Source of the DNA: Mesorhizobium sp. AR07 | Lineage (GTDB): Bacteria > Pseudomonadota > Alphaproteobacteria > Rhizobiales > Rhizobiaceae | Reading direction: 5' to 3' | Length of the DNA stretch: 64,000 nucleotides | Assembly (NCBI RefSeq): GCF_024746815.1 | Contig: NZ_CP080525.1 | Span: forward strand, 3,900,501 to 3,964,500 | Shown: positions 9,661 through 17,307 of the stretch, piece by piece | Numbering within the stretch: the first letter of the stretch is position 1 | Layout: each line of letters opens with the position of its first letter | Notes under the pieces: model-generated | The model's database searches: none | What the model saw: the letters and a program-made list of their open reading frames with translations, nothing else | Told to the model about the DNA's origin: nothing | Position numbers and translations under genes: made by a program

Positions 9661-10494
9661 ATGAACGACACGACACCAAAACCCATCCTGATCCTCGGTG
9701 GTACCGGCAAGACCGGCCGCCGCCTCGCCGAACGGCTGACCGCGCATGGCCTGCCGGTGCGCATCGGCTCGCGCTCGGGCACCCCGTGCTTCGACTGGGA
9801 CAGTCCGGCGACCTGGGGTGCGGCAATGCAAGGCGTCAGTGCCGTCTACATCAGCTATTATCCAGATATCGCCGTGCCGGGTGCGGCCGAGGCGGTCGAC
9901 GCCTTCGCCAGGCTTGCCGTACAAAACGGCATCACCCGGCTCGTGCTGCTGTCGGGACGCGGCGAGACGGAAGCCCAGCGCGCCGAAGAGATGCTGAAGG
10001 CCTCCGGCGCCGACTGGACGATCCTGCGTTGCGCCTGGTTCTCGCAGAACTTCAGCGAAGGCTTCCTGATCGACCCGCTCCTTGCCGGCGAAGTGGCGCT
10101 GCCGGTCGGCACTGTCGGCGAACCCTTTGTCGATGCCGACGACATCGCCGACGCCGCCTTTGCCGTGCTGACTGACCCAGGGCACATCGGCCAGCTCTAT
10201 GAACTCACCGGCCCGCGGCTGCTGAGCTTCGCCGACGCGGTCGCCGAGATCGGCAAGGCCGCCGGCCGCGACATCCGCTTTGTCAGGATCTCGCACGACG
10301 AATTCACCGCCGCTGTCGCGGCGCATGAACTGCCGCTCGAATTGGTCTGGTTGCTTAACGAGCTGTTCACGCAAGTGCTCGACGGCCGCAACGAGACGCT
10401 GACCGATGGCGTCCAGCGCGTGCTCGGCCGCCCGCCGAGAGACTTTTCCGCCTACGCAACCGAAACCGCCGCGACTGGCGTCTGGAGCAATTGA
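9661..10494 (+). CDS. NmrA-like NAD(P)-binding oxidoreductase
   Basis: 277 residues beginning MNDTTPKPILILGGTGKTGRR: a Rossmann fold with the glycine motif GGTGKTG at residues 13-19. The later RLVLLSGRG and DWTILRCAWFSQNF blocks are typical of NmrA / ergot-alkaloid-type atypical short-chain dehydrogenases, which lack the YxxxK catalytic pair and bind NAD(P). Many act as redox sensors or reductases with unknown substrates. It is followed after one base by the DUF1772 gene, forming a two-gene operon under the divergent TetR regulator. Confidence 0.85.
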   Translation: MNDTTPKPILILGGTGKTGRRLAERLTAHGLPVRIGSRSGTPCFDWDSPATWGAAMQGVSAVYISYYPDIAVPGAAEAVDAFARLAVQNGITRLVLLSGRGETEAQRAEEMLKASGADWTILRCAWFSQNFSEGFLIDPLLAGEVALPVGTVGEPFVDADDIADAAFAVLTDPGHIGQLYELTGPRLLSFADAVAEIGKAAGRDIRFVRISHDEFTAAVAAHELPLELVWLLNELFTQVLDGRNETLTDGVQRVLGRPPRDFSAYATETAATGVWSN

Positions 10495-10495
10495 G

Positions 10496-10975
10496 ATGAT
10501 CGCGAAGCTTCTTCCCACCCTCACCTTCATCGCCGCGATCGGCTCGGGCGTCGTCGGCGGCGTGTTCTTCGCCTTTTCCAACTTCGTCATGCCGGCGCTC
10601 GCCCGCCTGCCGGCGGCGGGCGGCATCGCCGCGATGAATTCGATCAGCATCACCGTCATCACACCGACATTCATGACCGCGCTCTTCGGCACCGGGTTGA
10701 TCTGCCTTGTCCTCATCGCCGGTGCGATGATCGGCTGGAGCCAGCCGGGCTCGTTCTGGCTTCTCGCCGGCGCCCTGATCTACCTCGTCGGCAACCCGAT
10801 CGTGACCATGATCTTCAATGTGCCGCTCAACGACGCGTTGGCGGCCGTCGACCCGGCGAGCAGCAATGGCGCCGCCATGTGGGCCACCTATCTCAGGGAC
10901 TGGGTGATGTGGAACCACGTGCGCACCGTCACCGGCATCGTCGCGCTGGGCTGCTTCATCATGGCGCTGCAGTGA
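10496..10975 (+). CDS. DUF1772 family membrane protein
   Basis: 159 residues from the ATG at 10496, one base after the upstream stop. Four hydrophobic segments are visible, with the FFAFSNFVMPALARLP segment near the N-terminus, the VPLNDALAAVDP segment and the late WNHVRTV block that I associate with DUF1772 (anthrone oxygenase-like) proteins. Fungal relatives oxidise anthrones; bacterial members have no settled role. Coupled to an NmrA-like reductase and a TetR regulator, it looks like part of a small inducible detoxification or redox unit. Confidence 0.8.
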   Translation: MIAKLLPTLTFIAAIGSGVVGGVFFAFSNFVMPALARLPAAGGIAAMNSISITVITPTFMTALFGTGLICLVLIAGAMIGWSQPGSFWLLAGALIYLVGNPIVTMIFNVPLNDALAAVDPASSNGAAMWATYLRDWVMWNHVRTVTGIVALGCFIMALQ

Positions 10976-10991
10976 AGTACGTTTTCAACGA

Positions 10992-11020
10992 ATCCCGGAG
11001 GAACAACCACCCTCCGGGAT
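10992..11020 (+). terminator. Hairpin after the NmrA/DUF1772 operon
   Basis: A perfect 10-bp stem ATCCCGGAGG / CCTCCGGGAT with a 9-base loop lies 17 bases after the stop. No T-run follows, so it may be a transcript-end stabiliser rather than a true intrinsic terminator. Confidence 0.5.
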
Positions 11021-11060
11021 CGATTACTTCGACCATGGGGGCAAGGAAGGACGATCAAAA

Positions 11061-11504
11061 ATGGCCGATTTCAAAATAGAGGCAGTATCGACCCTGACGC
11101 CATGGCTGGCGCGTTCCATGATTGCATTGATCCCTCAGCTGTCGTCATCCGCTTCGGAGCCACGCCACGAGGACCTGGAATTTGTCATCAAATCGCCGGC
11201 GACAACCCTTCTCGTCGCAACGACAGGCCAAACGCTACAAGGGATGCTGACGCTCGCCATTTTCCGCGTGCCGACAGGGGTGCGCTCGATCATCGAAGAT
11301 GTAATCGTCGATGACCGCCACAGAGGTCAAGGCATCGCATCAGCCCTGGTTCGTGAAGCACTGGCGTTTGCGAAGACTGCCGGCGCCAGAACGGTAGACC
11401 TCACTTCGCGTCCGTCAAGGGAGGCAGCGAACCGCCTGTATCTGAAACTGGGATTCGAGCAACGGCAAACGAATGTCTACCGCTTCGCTTTCGAAGCGGC
11501 CTGA
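11061..11504 (+). CDS. GNAT family N-acetyltransferase
   Basis: 147 residues with the acetyl-CoA site in order: the VRSIIEDVIVDDRHRGQGIASALVR strand-loop-helix with the RGQGIA pyrophosphate loop at about residues 90-96, then SREAANRLYLKLGF near the end. The fold covers the whole chain. The acetyl acceptor is unknown. It ends one base before the stop of the convergent SelW-like gene, so the two transcripts must overlap. Confidence 0.85.
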   Translation: MADFKIEAVSTLTPWLARSMIALIPQLSSSASEPRHEDLEFVIKSPATTLLVATTGQTLQGMLTLAIFRVPTGVRSIIEDVIVDDRHRGQGIASALVREALAFAKTAGARTVDLTSRPSREAANRLYLKLGFEQRQTNVYRFAFEAA

Positions 11505-11816
11505 TCAGGCTGGATCTTTTGACTTGTGGCCCTTGCGATCGGAGTGGCCGAGGTCGCGATCCGGATCGATCACGTCGCGGACCAGTTGCTTCAGTTTGGC
11601 CGCTTCCGGAAAGCCGCCATCGCGCTTGCGGTCCCAGACCAGCACGTCATTGCAGGAAATGGTGAAGACGCCGCCGGTGCCGGGCACCAGCGTGACCTCG
11701 CCCAGATCGGTGCCGAAGGTCGACAGCAACTCCTGCGCCATCCAGCCGGCACGCAGCAGCCACTGGCACTGCGTGCAGTAGGTGATACGGATGGAAGGCA
11801 GCTGAGCTTTGCTCAT
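11505..11816 (-). CDS. SelW/SelT (Rdx) family thioredoxin-like protein
   Basis: 103 residues with the redox motif C14-TQ-C17 in RITYCTQCQWLLRA and the GTGGVFTIS strand of the SelW/SelT/SelH (Rdx) family. Here the selenocysteine position of animal homologues is an ordinary cysteine. The family has a thioredoxin-like fold and is believed to act in thiol redox chemistry; partners in bacteria are not established. Its ATG overlaps the yebC stop by four bases (ATGA), so the two are translationally coupled. Confidence 0.85.
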   Translation of the reverse strand: MSKAQLPSIRITYCTQCQWLLRAGWMAQELLSTFGTDLGEVTLVPGTGGVFTISCNDVLVWDRKRDGGFPEAAKLKQLVRDVIDPDRDLGHSDRKGHKSKDPA

Positions 11817-12562
11817 GCCGCGCTGAGCTTGGCCATGGTCTCGTCATCGACTTCGAAGTTGGCGTAGACGCTTTGAACGTCATCGTCATCCTCGAGCGTG
11901 GCGACCAGCTTCATCAGCGACTGTGCCCGGTCCTCGTCGACCGGAACACTGTTCTGCGGCTTCCAGATCGGCTTCACCGATTCAGCTTCGCCCAGCGAGG
12001 CTTCCAGCGCCCTCGACACTTCGCCGAGATTCTCGAAAGCGCAGTAGATCGTGTGGCCTTCCTCATCTGATTCCACATCATCGGCGCCGGCTTCGATCGC
12101 CGCATCCATGACCTTGTCGGCGCTGCCGGCCGATGCCGGATAATAGATCTCGCCTGCACGATCCCACATGAACGACACCGAGCCGGTTTCGCCCATCGCC
12201 CCGCCGGCCTTGGTGAAGGCGGCGCGCACGTTCGACGCCGAGCGGTTGCGGTTGTCGGTCAGGGCTTCGACGATGACGGCGACGCCGCCGGGCCCATAGC
12301 CCTCATAACGGACGGCTTCGTAGTTTTCGGCGTCGCCCATCGATGCCTTGTTGATGGCGCGCTGGATGTTGTCCTTCGGCATCGACACCGCCTTGGCGTT
12401 CTGCACGGCTAGGCGCAGGCGCGGATTCATCGATGGATCGGGCGTCCCGCTCTTGGCGGCAACGGTGATTTCGCGCGCCAGCTTGGAAAACATTTTCGAC
12501 CGCACCGCATCCTGGCGGCCCTTGCGGTGCATGATGTTCTTGAACTGTGAATGGCCAGCCAT
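11813..12562 (-). CDS. yebC: YebC/PmpR family regulator or translation factor
   Basis: 249 residues with the family opening MAGHSQFKNIMHRKGRQD and the block PKDNIQRAINKASMG. Length and the SDEEGHTIYCAFENLGEV region are normal for the family. YebC proteins were described as DNA-binding regulators; recent work links some to translation of proline-rich stretches, and the human homologue TACO1 helps mitochondrial translation. In many alphaproteobacteria it sits near ruvC; that is not the case here. The gene is followed by the overlapping SelW-like gene. Confidence 0.95.
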   Translation of the reverse strand: MAGHSQFKNIMHRKGRQDAVRSKMFSKLAREITVAAKSGTPDPSMNPRLRLAVQNAKAVSMPKDNIQRAINKASMGDAENYEAVRYEGYGPGGVAVIVEALTDNRNRSASNVRAAFTKAGGAMGETGSVSFMWDRAGEIYYPASAGSADKVMDAAIEAGADDVESDEEGHTIYCAFENLGEVSRALEASLGEAESVKPIWKPQNSVPVDEDRAQSLMKLVATLEDDDDVQSVYANFEVDDETMAKLSAA

Positions 12563-12587
12563 GGCACCCCTGTCGTCTTCTCGGCTA

Positions 12588-12633
12588 GAGCATTCCGAAG
12601 CGAGGTGATCTCACCTCGTCTTCTGCAATGCTC
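12588..12633. repeat. Palindromic intergenic repeat upstream of yebC
   Basis: An outer pair AGCATT / AATGCT encloses a perfect 18-bp core, CGAGGTGATCTCACCTCG. It lies 26 bases upstream of the yebC start and so falls in its leader or promoter. It differs in sequence from the other repeat families in the window. The rest of the 12563-12776 gap shows no gene. Confidence 0.65.
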
Positions 12634-12776
12634 GACTTCAAAATTTCAGAGCATCCCGGGTGCAACTCGCGGAAGCACGGCGTTCTCTGTCGGAATGGCC
12701 GGCTTATAGATAAATCGGCTCAATTCGTCCAGCCGCACCGCGCGCGGGACGCAACGACACGGGCTTCTACAAGAGC

Positions 12777-13100
12777 TTACGCCTCCAGGTCGGATTTCAA
12801 CCGGTCGATGATGGCGAGCGCATGGCCGGCATACTGGCTGATCCAGCGGTCGTGTATCTGCTTGATCGGCAGCGCGTTGAGATGATTCCAGCGCTCGCGC
12901 CCGTCACGCCGCGCGACGATCAGGTCGGCCTCCTCAAGCACCTTGAGATGCAGCATGACGGTGCAGCGATCGATGTCGGGAAAGGCATCGCACAGCATGC
13001 CGGTGGTCTTCGGCACGTCCTTCAGCTGATCCAGCATTTCGCGCCGGCGCGGATGCGCCAGCGCCTTGAAAACATTGTCGTCCTGCGATCGACTTGACAT
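12777..13100 (-). CDS. ArsR-type winged-helix regulator
   Basis: 107 residues: FKALAHPRRREMLDQL at about 11-26, recognition-helix region around DRCTVMLHLKVLEEADLI, and wing RRDGRERWNHLN. No metal-binding cysteine set is evident, so it is more like the SRPBCC-linked ArsR proteins than a metal sensor. It is divergent from the SRPBCC gene with a palindrome overlapping its own start codon, which suggests autoregulation and control of the neighbour. Confidence 0.88.
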   Translation of the reverse strand: MSSRSQDDNVFKALAHPRRREMLDQLKDVPKTTGMLCDAFPDIDRCTVMLHLKVLEEADLIVARRDGRERWNHLNALPIKQIHDRWISQYAGHALAIIDRLKSDLEA

Positions 13101-13118
13101 GTTATCTTTTTATAACAT
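13099..13118. promoter_or_regulatory. Putative ArsR operator
   Basis: Inverted repeat ATGTTAT / ATAACAT with a 6-base AT-rich spacer, in a 51-bp divergent gap. It covers the start codon of the regulator and lies about 34 bases upstream of the SRPBCC start, a good place to block both genes. Confidence 0.55.
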
Positions 13119-13151
13119 ATCGTTGAGCCGATCAAGCAAGGAGCTGTGGAT

Positions 13152-13634
13152 ATGTCACTTGGATTCAGGGTCTCCGGCCGCATCGGCAGGCCGGTCGCCG
13201 ACGTCTTCGACGCGGTCGTCAATCCGAACAAGCTCAGTGGTTATTTCACCACCATCGGCGGCGCCAGCGCGCCCTTGGTGGCGGGAGCCGGTGTCGTCTG
13301 GTGGGGCAAGGTGCCGGTCGAGGTTGATGAAGTGGTCAAGGACAGCCGCATCGTGCTGCGCTGGGATGCCACCGATGCCGATGGCGAACCCGCCTACAAG
13401 ACCCGCATCGAGATGAATTTCGAGCCGCTGGACGATGGCGGCACCTTCGTCACCATCGCCGAAAGCGGCTGGCAGGAAGGCGCGGTCGGGCTGAAGAAAT
13501 CCTATCTCAATTGCGAGGGCTGGTCGCAGATGCTGGCCTGCATGAAGGCCTATGTCGAATACGGCATCAACCTGCGCGACGGCTACTACCGCAGCGAGAT
13601 GAAGGGCGAACCCGCCAACGAGACCAATGTCTGA
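13152..13634 (+). CDS. SRPBCC (AHSA1-like) domain protein
   Basis: 160 residues; ATG 13152 has AGGAG 8 bases upstream. The chain reads through the helix-grip fold of AHSA1-type proteins: RVSGRIGRPVADVFDAVV at the start, GKVPVEVDEVV and FEPLDDGGTFVTIAESGW strands, and a final long helix with NCEGWSQMLACMKAYVEYG. Such proteins bind hydrophobic ligands and are often paired with an ArsR regulator, as here. The ligand is unknown. Its end overlaps the open frame of the next gene by a few bases. Confidence 0.85.
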   Translation: MSLGFRVSGRIGRPVADVFDAVVNPNKLSGYFTTIGGASAPLVAGAGVVWWGKVPVEVDEVVKDSRIVLRWDATDADGEPAYKTRIEMNFEPLDDGGTFVTIAESGWQEGAVGLKKSYLNCEGWSQMLACMKAYVEYGINLRDGYYRSEMKGEPANETNV

Positions 13635-13656
13635 GCCGGGAAGACGGAGGCCCGCG

Positions 13657-14049
13657 ATGAAGAAAGTAACGCCGTTCCTGATGTTCGAGGGCAAGGCCGA
13701 AGAGGCAATGACCCTCTATTGCGAGACCGTTCCCGACAGCAGCGTCCTTGACGTCACCCGCTACGGCGCCGGCGAAGATGGCCCGGAAGTGGCGGTCAAG
13801 CTGGCGCGCGTCTCCATAGCTGGCCTGGAAGTGATGGTCTACAACAGCCCGGTCCACCATGGCTTCACGTTCACGCCGTCGGTCTCGCTGTATGTGGATT
13901 GCTCCACGGAGGCCGAGTTGAACGGCATTGTCGAGACCCTGGCAAAGGGCGGCGGATTCTTGATGCCGCCCGACAATTATGGCTTCAGCAGCCGTTTCGC
14001 ATGGCTGAACGACAGGTTCGGGGTCTCCTGGCAGGTCAATCTGGCATAG
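13657..14049 (+). CDS. VOC family protein (PhnB / 3-demethylubiquinone methyltransferase-like)
   Basis: 130 residues from ATG 13657, which has GGAGG 6 bases upstream; an earlier ATG at 13627 overlaps the SRPBCC gene and is less likely. The chain MKKVTPFLMFEGKAEEAMTLY and the ending SSRFAWLNDRFGVSWQVN are the hallmarks of PhnB-like vicinal-oxygen-chelate proteins. The older methyltransferase name for this family is doubtful; no methyltransferase motif is present. It follows the SRPBCC gene and precedes a second VOC gene, an arrangement common in rhizobia. Confidence 0.85.
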   Translation: MKKVTPFLMFEGKAEEAMTLYCETVPDSSVLDVTRYGAGEDGPEVAVKLARVSIAGLEVMVYNSPVHHGFTFTPSVSLYVDCSTEAELNGIVETLAKGGGFLMPPDNYGFSSRFAWLNDRFGVSWQVNLA

Positions 14050-14111
14050 CGAGATGCCGGCGACGCGGCCAACGACCACAACGTCCCAACGCAGCATAGT
14101 GGAGTCAGCAA

Positions 14112-14471
14112 ATGACCGCGAACATCACCGGTGGCATCAACATCGCCATGAAGGTGCCGACGCACCAGTATGAAGCGACGATCGCCTTCTACCGCGACGT
14201 TGTTGGCCTGAAACCGTTCACCGCCAAGGCGCCGGCAATCGGCTTCGAACTCGGCCCCAACCGCCTGTGGATCGATGAGGCGCCCATGATGAGCCAGGCC
14301 GAGGTGTGGCTGGAGCTGTTCACCGACGATTTCCCGATGGCCGCGGATCATCTCGCCAAGGCCGGGGTCGTGCGTTGCGACGCCATCGAGCCCTTGGGCG
14401 AAGGCTTTCGCGGCGGCTGGATCACCAACCCGGCCGGTATCATTCACATGCTGCGCGAGCCCGACGCCTGG
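14112..14471 (+). CDS. VOC family protein with lost stop codon
   Basis: About 120 residues form a glyoxalase-like domain: GINIAMKVPTHQYEATIAFY, RLWIDEAP, and the end NPAGIIHMLREPDAW. The family normally stops at about this Trp. Here the DNA reads TGG TTA GAA; removing one T would give TGG TAG. As written, the frame stays open to 15671 and would produce a 519-residue protein whose last 400 residues are antisense to the TerC gene, which I regard as artefact. The coordinates given are those of the conserved domain. It is third in the SRPBCC-VOC-VOC row. Confidence 0.65.
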
Positions 14472-14489
14472 TTAGAACTCAGCAACGAA

Positions 14490-14657
14490 TTAGAGCAATC
14501 TACTCTTAGGACCAGCCTTGTCCCGACCACGGCGAGCATGAAGCCAGCTCTCGGCCGGAGCTTCCGGAACGTCCGAAGTATCGATCTCGCTGTCAGGCAA
14601 ATCAGCCAGCTTGGCCAACTGATGGCGCTGATCCTGGTTAAGGTCCTTGCCAGTCAT
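14490..14657 (-). CDS. Small hypothetical protein, antitoxin-like N-terminus
   Basis: A 55-codon frame begins two codons after the TerC stop (TGA ACT ATG), so it is likely translated by coupling. The product has LADLPDSEIDTSDVPEAP followed by SWLHARRG. That acidic D-x-E-I-D-T-S-D-x-P-E pattern with a later RG is what I know from the first half of BrnA/CopG-like antitoxins, but the DNA-binding half is absent and no toxin gene is beside it. It may be a remnant or an independent small protein. No other function can be assigned. Confidence 0.5.
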   Translation of the reverse strand: MTGKDLNQDQRHQLAKLADLPDSEIDTSDVPEAPAESWLHARRGRDKAGPKSRLL

Positions 14658-14660
14658 AGT

Positions 14661-15428
14661 TCAATGCCCGCCGCTGGACTTCGCTTTCCTGCGCCGCCGG
14701 GCCAGCATGTTGAGCCCTTCGACCAGGGCCGAAAAACCCATCGCCGCGTAGATGTAGCCCTTGGGCACGTGATAGCCCATGCCGTCGGCGATCAGCGTCA
14801 TGCCGATCATCAGCAGGAAGCCCAGCGCCAGCATGACGATGCTCGGGTTCCTGGCGATGAAGTCCGCCAGCGGCCCGGCCGCCAGCATCATCACGCTGAC
14901 CGCGACGATCACGGCGATGTACATGATGGCGATCTCGTCGGTCATGCCGACGGCGGTGATGATCGAATCGATCGAGAAGACGAGGTCGAGCAGCAGGATC
15001 TGGAAGATCGCGCCGGCAAGGCTGATCTGCAATGTCCCGCCCAGCATCGTGTCCTGGTGGTCGTCGGGATCGACCGTGTGATGGATCTCCTTGGTCGCCT
15101 TCCAGACCAGGAACAGGCCGCCGGCGATCAGGATCAGGTCGCGCCAGGAGAAGCCGTGGCCGAAGGCCGTGAACACCGGCGTCGTCAGCTGGACGATGAT
15201 CGAAATGGTGGCCAGCAGCACCAGCCGCATGATCAGCGCCGCCGAGATGCCGAGGCGGCGGGCGCGGGCCCTTTGCGCTACCGGCAGCTTGTTGGTCAGG
15301 ATCGAGATGAAGATCAGATTGTCGATGCCGAGCACGATCTCCAGCACCACCAATGTCAGCAGCGCGACCCAGGCGGTTGGATCGGACACGAAGTGAAAGT
15401 GCGGCGCCAGGAATTCGATGAGCTGCAT
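14661..15428 (-). CDS. TerC family integral membrane protein
   Basis: 255 residues with about seven membrane helices. Conserved acidic positions of the family are present: LEIVLGIDNLIFISIL near residue 30 and LLLDLVFSIDSIITAVG near residue 150. TerC/Alx proteins are linked to tellurite resistance and to manganese export or metal loading of exported enzymes. The first ATG gives a typical N-terminus. It is followed immediately by the 55-codon small gene on the same strand. Confidence 0.92.
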   Translation of the reverse strand: MQLIEFLAPHFHFVSDPTAWVALLTLVVLEIVLGIDNLIFISILTNKLPVAQRARARRLGISAALIMRLVLLATISIIVQLTTPVFTAFGHGFSWRDLILIAGGLFLVWKATKEIHHTVDPDDHQDTMLGGTLQISLAGAIFQILLLDLVFSIDSIITAVGMTDEIAIMYIAVIVAVSVMMLAAGPLADFIARNPSIVMLALGFLLMIGMTLIADGMGYHVPKGYIYAAMGFSALVEGLNMLARRRRKAKSSGGH

Positions 15429-15498
15429 GGAGGTCGTCCCCTCTACGATCTAGAGCAGTGTCGCCGGCAGTTAGGTACTGCTTGTGTCCATATCAATG

Positions 15499-16323
15499 TC
15501 ACGACCAGAAGGACGGCGCGGTTTCCTCCAGCCGCGGCCCGCGACGAAACGGCGCGATCCTCTCGGTCAGCCCCGTGCGGTCGGAAATATCGACGCCGAC
15601 ACCGCACAATGTCGCCGGTCCGGTGGCTGCCTCGAAGCGCCCTTTCGGCACTTTCGACAGGAACCGGTTGAGCGGTTCCTCCTTGTCCATGCCGAGCGAG
15701 GAATCATAATCGCCGCACATGCCGGCGTCGGAAATGTAGCCGGTGCCGCCATTGAGGATCTGGTGGTCGCCGGTCGGCTGATGCGTGTGGGTGCCGACGA
15801 CGAGACTGGCGCGGCCATCGACGAAATGCGCGAAGCACATTTTTTCCGAGGTCGCCTCGGCGTGGAAGTCGATGATGACGGCATCGGCCTGCTCGCCGAG
15901 CGGACAGGCGGCCAGCTCCCGTTCGCCGGCCTGGAATGGATCGTCGAGTTCGGGATGCATGAACACCCGGCCCATGATGTTGGCGACCAGCACGCGCGCG
16001 CCGCTCCTGGCGATGTAGACGCCGGAGCCGCGCCCGGGCGTGCCCTTGGGAAAATTGGAGGGGCGCAGAAAACGCTCTTCGCGCGGCGCGAAGGCCAGCG
16101 CGTCGCGCTGGTCCCAGACATGGTTGCCGGTGGTGACGACATCGGCGCCGGCTGCGATCGTCTCGCGAAAGATCTCTTCGGTGATGCCAAAACCGCCGGC
16201 GGCATTCTCGCCGTTGACGATGACGAAATCGAGTTTGAAATCGGAGATCAGCCCCGGCAGTTGTTCCCACACCGCCGTGCGTCCCGTTTTTCCCACCATG
16301 TCACCGAGGAAGAGAAGTCTCAT
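15499..16323 (-). CDS. YmdB-like metallophosphoesterase (TIGR00282 family)
   Basis: 274 residues from the ATG at 16323, giving the normal MRLLFLGDMVGKTGR opening; a GTG four codons earlier is possible. The two-metal phosphoesterase ligands are all visible: GD at residue 7-8, NGENAAGGFG, TGNHVWDQ, DFHAEATSEK and GTHTHQPTGD. The Bacillus homologue YmdB hydrolyses 2',3'-cyclic nucleotides and cAMP and affects biofilm decisions. It is 76 bases downstream of the cyclo-ligase gene and on the same strand, so they may share a transcript. Confidence 0.93.
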   Translation of the reverse strand: MRLLFLGDMVGKTGRTAVWEQLPGLISDFKLDFVIVNGENAAGGFGITEEIFRETIAAGADVVTTGNHVWDQRDALAFAPREERFLRPSNFPKGTPGRGSGVYIARSGARVLVANIMGRVFMHPELDDPFQAGERELAACPLGEQADAVIIDFHAEATSEKMCFAHFVDGRASLVVGTHTHQPTGDHQILNGGTGYISDAGMCGDYDSSLGMDKEEPLNRFLSKVPKGRFEAATGPATLCGVGVDISDRTGLTERIAPFRRGPRLEETAPSFWS

Positions 16324-16399
16324 ATGATCCCGCACCGAAGGTCAGCGAAGCAAAAGCTGCATGACATCTGTGAAAAGATCATGCGTCCATTGTGCTTAT

Positions 16400-16987
16400 C
16401 TACAATTTTGGCGCGAAGCGGCGCAACCCGCTCTCGGTGAGTATTTCCGAGATGATGACGTCGTGGTCCTCATCCGGCACCAGCGCCACCTCCTGGCAGT
16501 CGAAGGCGATGCCGATCAATCGGGGTGGCTGCCCCTTGTCGATCAGCTTGGCGATGGCGCGGTCGTAATAGCCGGCGCCGTAGCCGATGCGATGGCCGCG
16601 CGCGTCGAAGGCGGCGAGCGGCACCAGCATCACCGAGGGGTCGAGCACCTCGGCTTCTTCATGCGGCCCGACCGTGCCGAAACCCATCTCGACCATCGGC
16701 GCGCCGCGCACCAACTCGCGAAAGACGATGGTGGTCTTGTCGAGAATGGCAGGCAAGCAGAGCCTGGCTCCCTTCTCACGCAAGGCGAACATCAGTGGCC
16801 GGACGTCGACTTCCGAACGCATCGGCCAGAAGCCGGAAACGATCTGGCCCGGCTCGACAGCGAGGTGATCGCGTGCCGTCTCGGCCATTTCGAGAGCGAT
16901 CTCCACCCGCCAGAATTCATCGAGCGCATCGCGGCGCCCGAGTGCCTCGCGGCGGAGCTGCTTTTTCAGGTCTTTTGAGGATGTCAT
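16400..16987 (-). CDS. 5-formyltetrahydrofolate cyclo-ligase
   Basis: 195 residues from ATG 16987. The family blocks are the N-terminal KKQLRREALGRRDAL, the central FWPMRSEVDVRPLM, and the GHRIGYGAGYYDR nucleotide-binding motif near residue 140. The enzyme uses ATP to convert 5-formyl-THF to 5,10-methenyl-THF, returning a dead-end folate to one-carbon metabolism. The frame is open 150 bases upstream but lacks similarity there. The 6S RNA gene lies directly upstream on the same strand, an arrangement conserved across proteobacteria. Confidence 0.93.
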   Translation of the reverse strand: MTSSKDLKKQLRREALGRRDALDEFWRVEIALEMAETARDHLAVEPGQIVSGFWPMRSEVDVRPLMFALREKGARLCLPAILDKTTIVFRELVRGAPMVEMGFGTVGPHEEAEVLDPSVMLVPLAAFDARGHRIGYGAGYYDRAIAKLIDKGQPPRLIGIAFDCQEVALVPDEDHDVIISEILTESGLRRFAPKL

Positions 16988-17125
16988 GCGCAGACGATAG
17001 AAAAGGTCAGATTTGGGTGGAGTTTTAGGAGCGACGTTTTGGAGGAGCGGAGCGAACTTTTCGTTCGTCAGCACCGCACAAGACGGCGCGACGACAAAAT
17101 CCGCCAAATATGGCCTTTTCGATAG

Positions 17126-17284
17126 GTGACGATCCACACAACCGGTGGAGAGAGCGATCCCGGGAACCTACAAAGTAGGTGGGCGCCGTGTGAGAAAACC
17201 CACGGGTCTTCCCAGGGACAGCTCCCTAAGGATCGTTAAGGCCCCGGGGAAAATGTTCTCCTGCCGGGAAGCACAGACCGTCAC
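17126..17284 (-). ncRNA. ssrS: 6S RNA
   Basis: A 159-base element whose ends pair (GTGACG at the 5' end with CGTCAC at the 3' end). Within it are TTCCCCGGGGCCTTAACGAT, then TTAGGGAGCTGTCCCT, the GTGGGTTTTCTCAC hairpin and CCTACTTTGTAGG, in the order I know from alphaproteobacterial 6S RNA. A TATATT -10 box at 17289-17294 would start transcription at about 17283. 6S RNA mimics an open promoter and binds the housekeeping RNA polymerase holoenzyme. Position upstream of the cyclo-ligase gene supports the call. A covariance-model search for 6S would decide. Confidence 0.83.
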
Positions 17285-17307
17285 GCCCAATATAGGCTGC
17301 TGGTCGG

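Noticed and set aside
14490..14657. A complete BrnTA toxin-antitoxin pair
   Set aside because: Only an antitoxin-like N-terminus is present; the gene before it is terC and no BrnT-like frame is seen.
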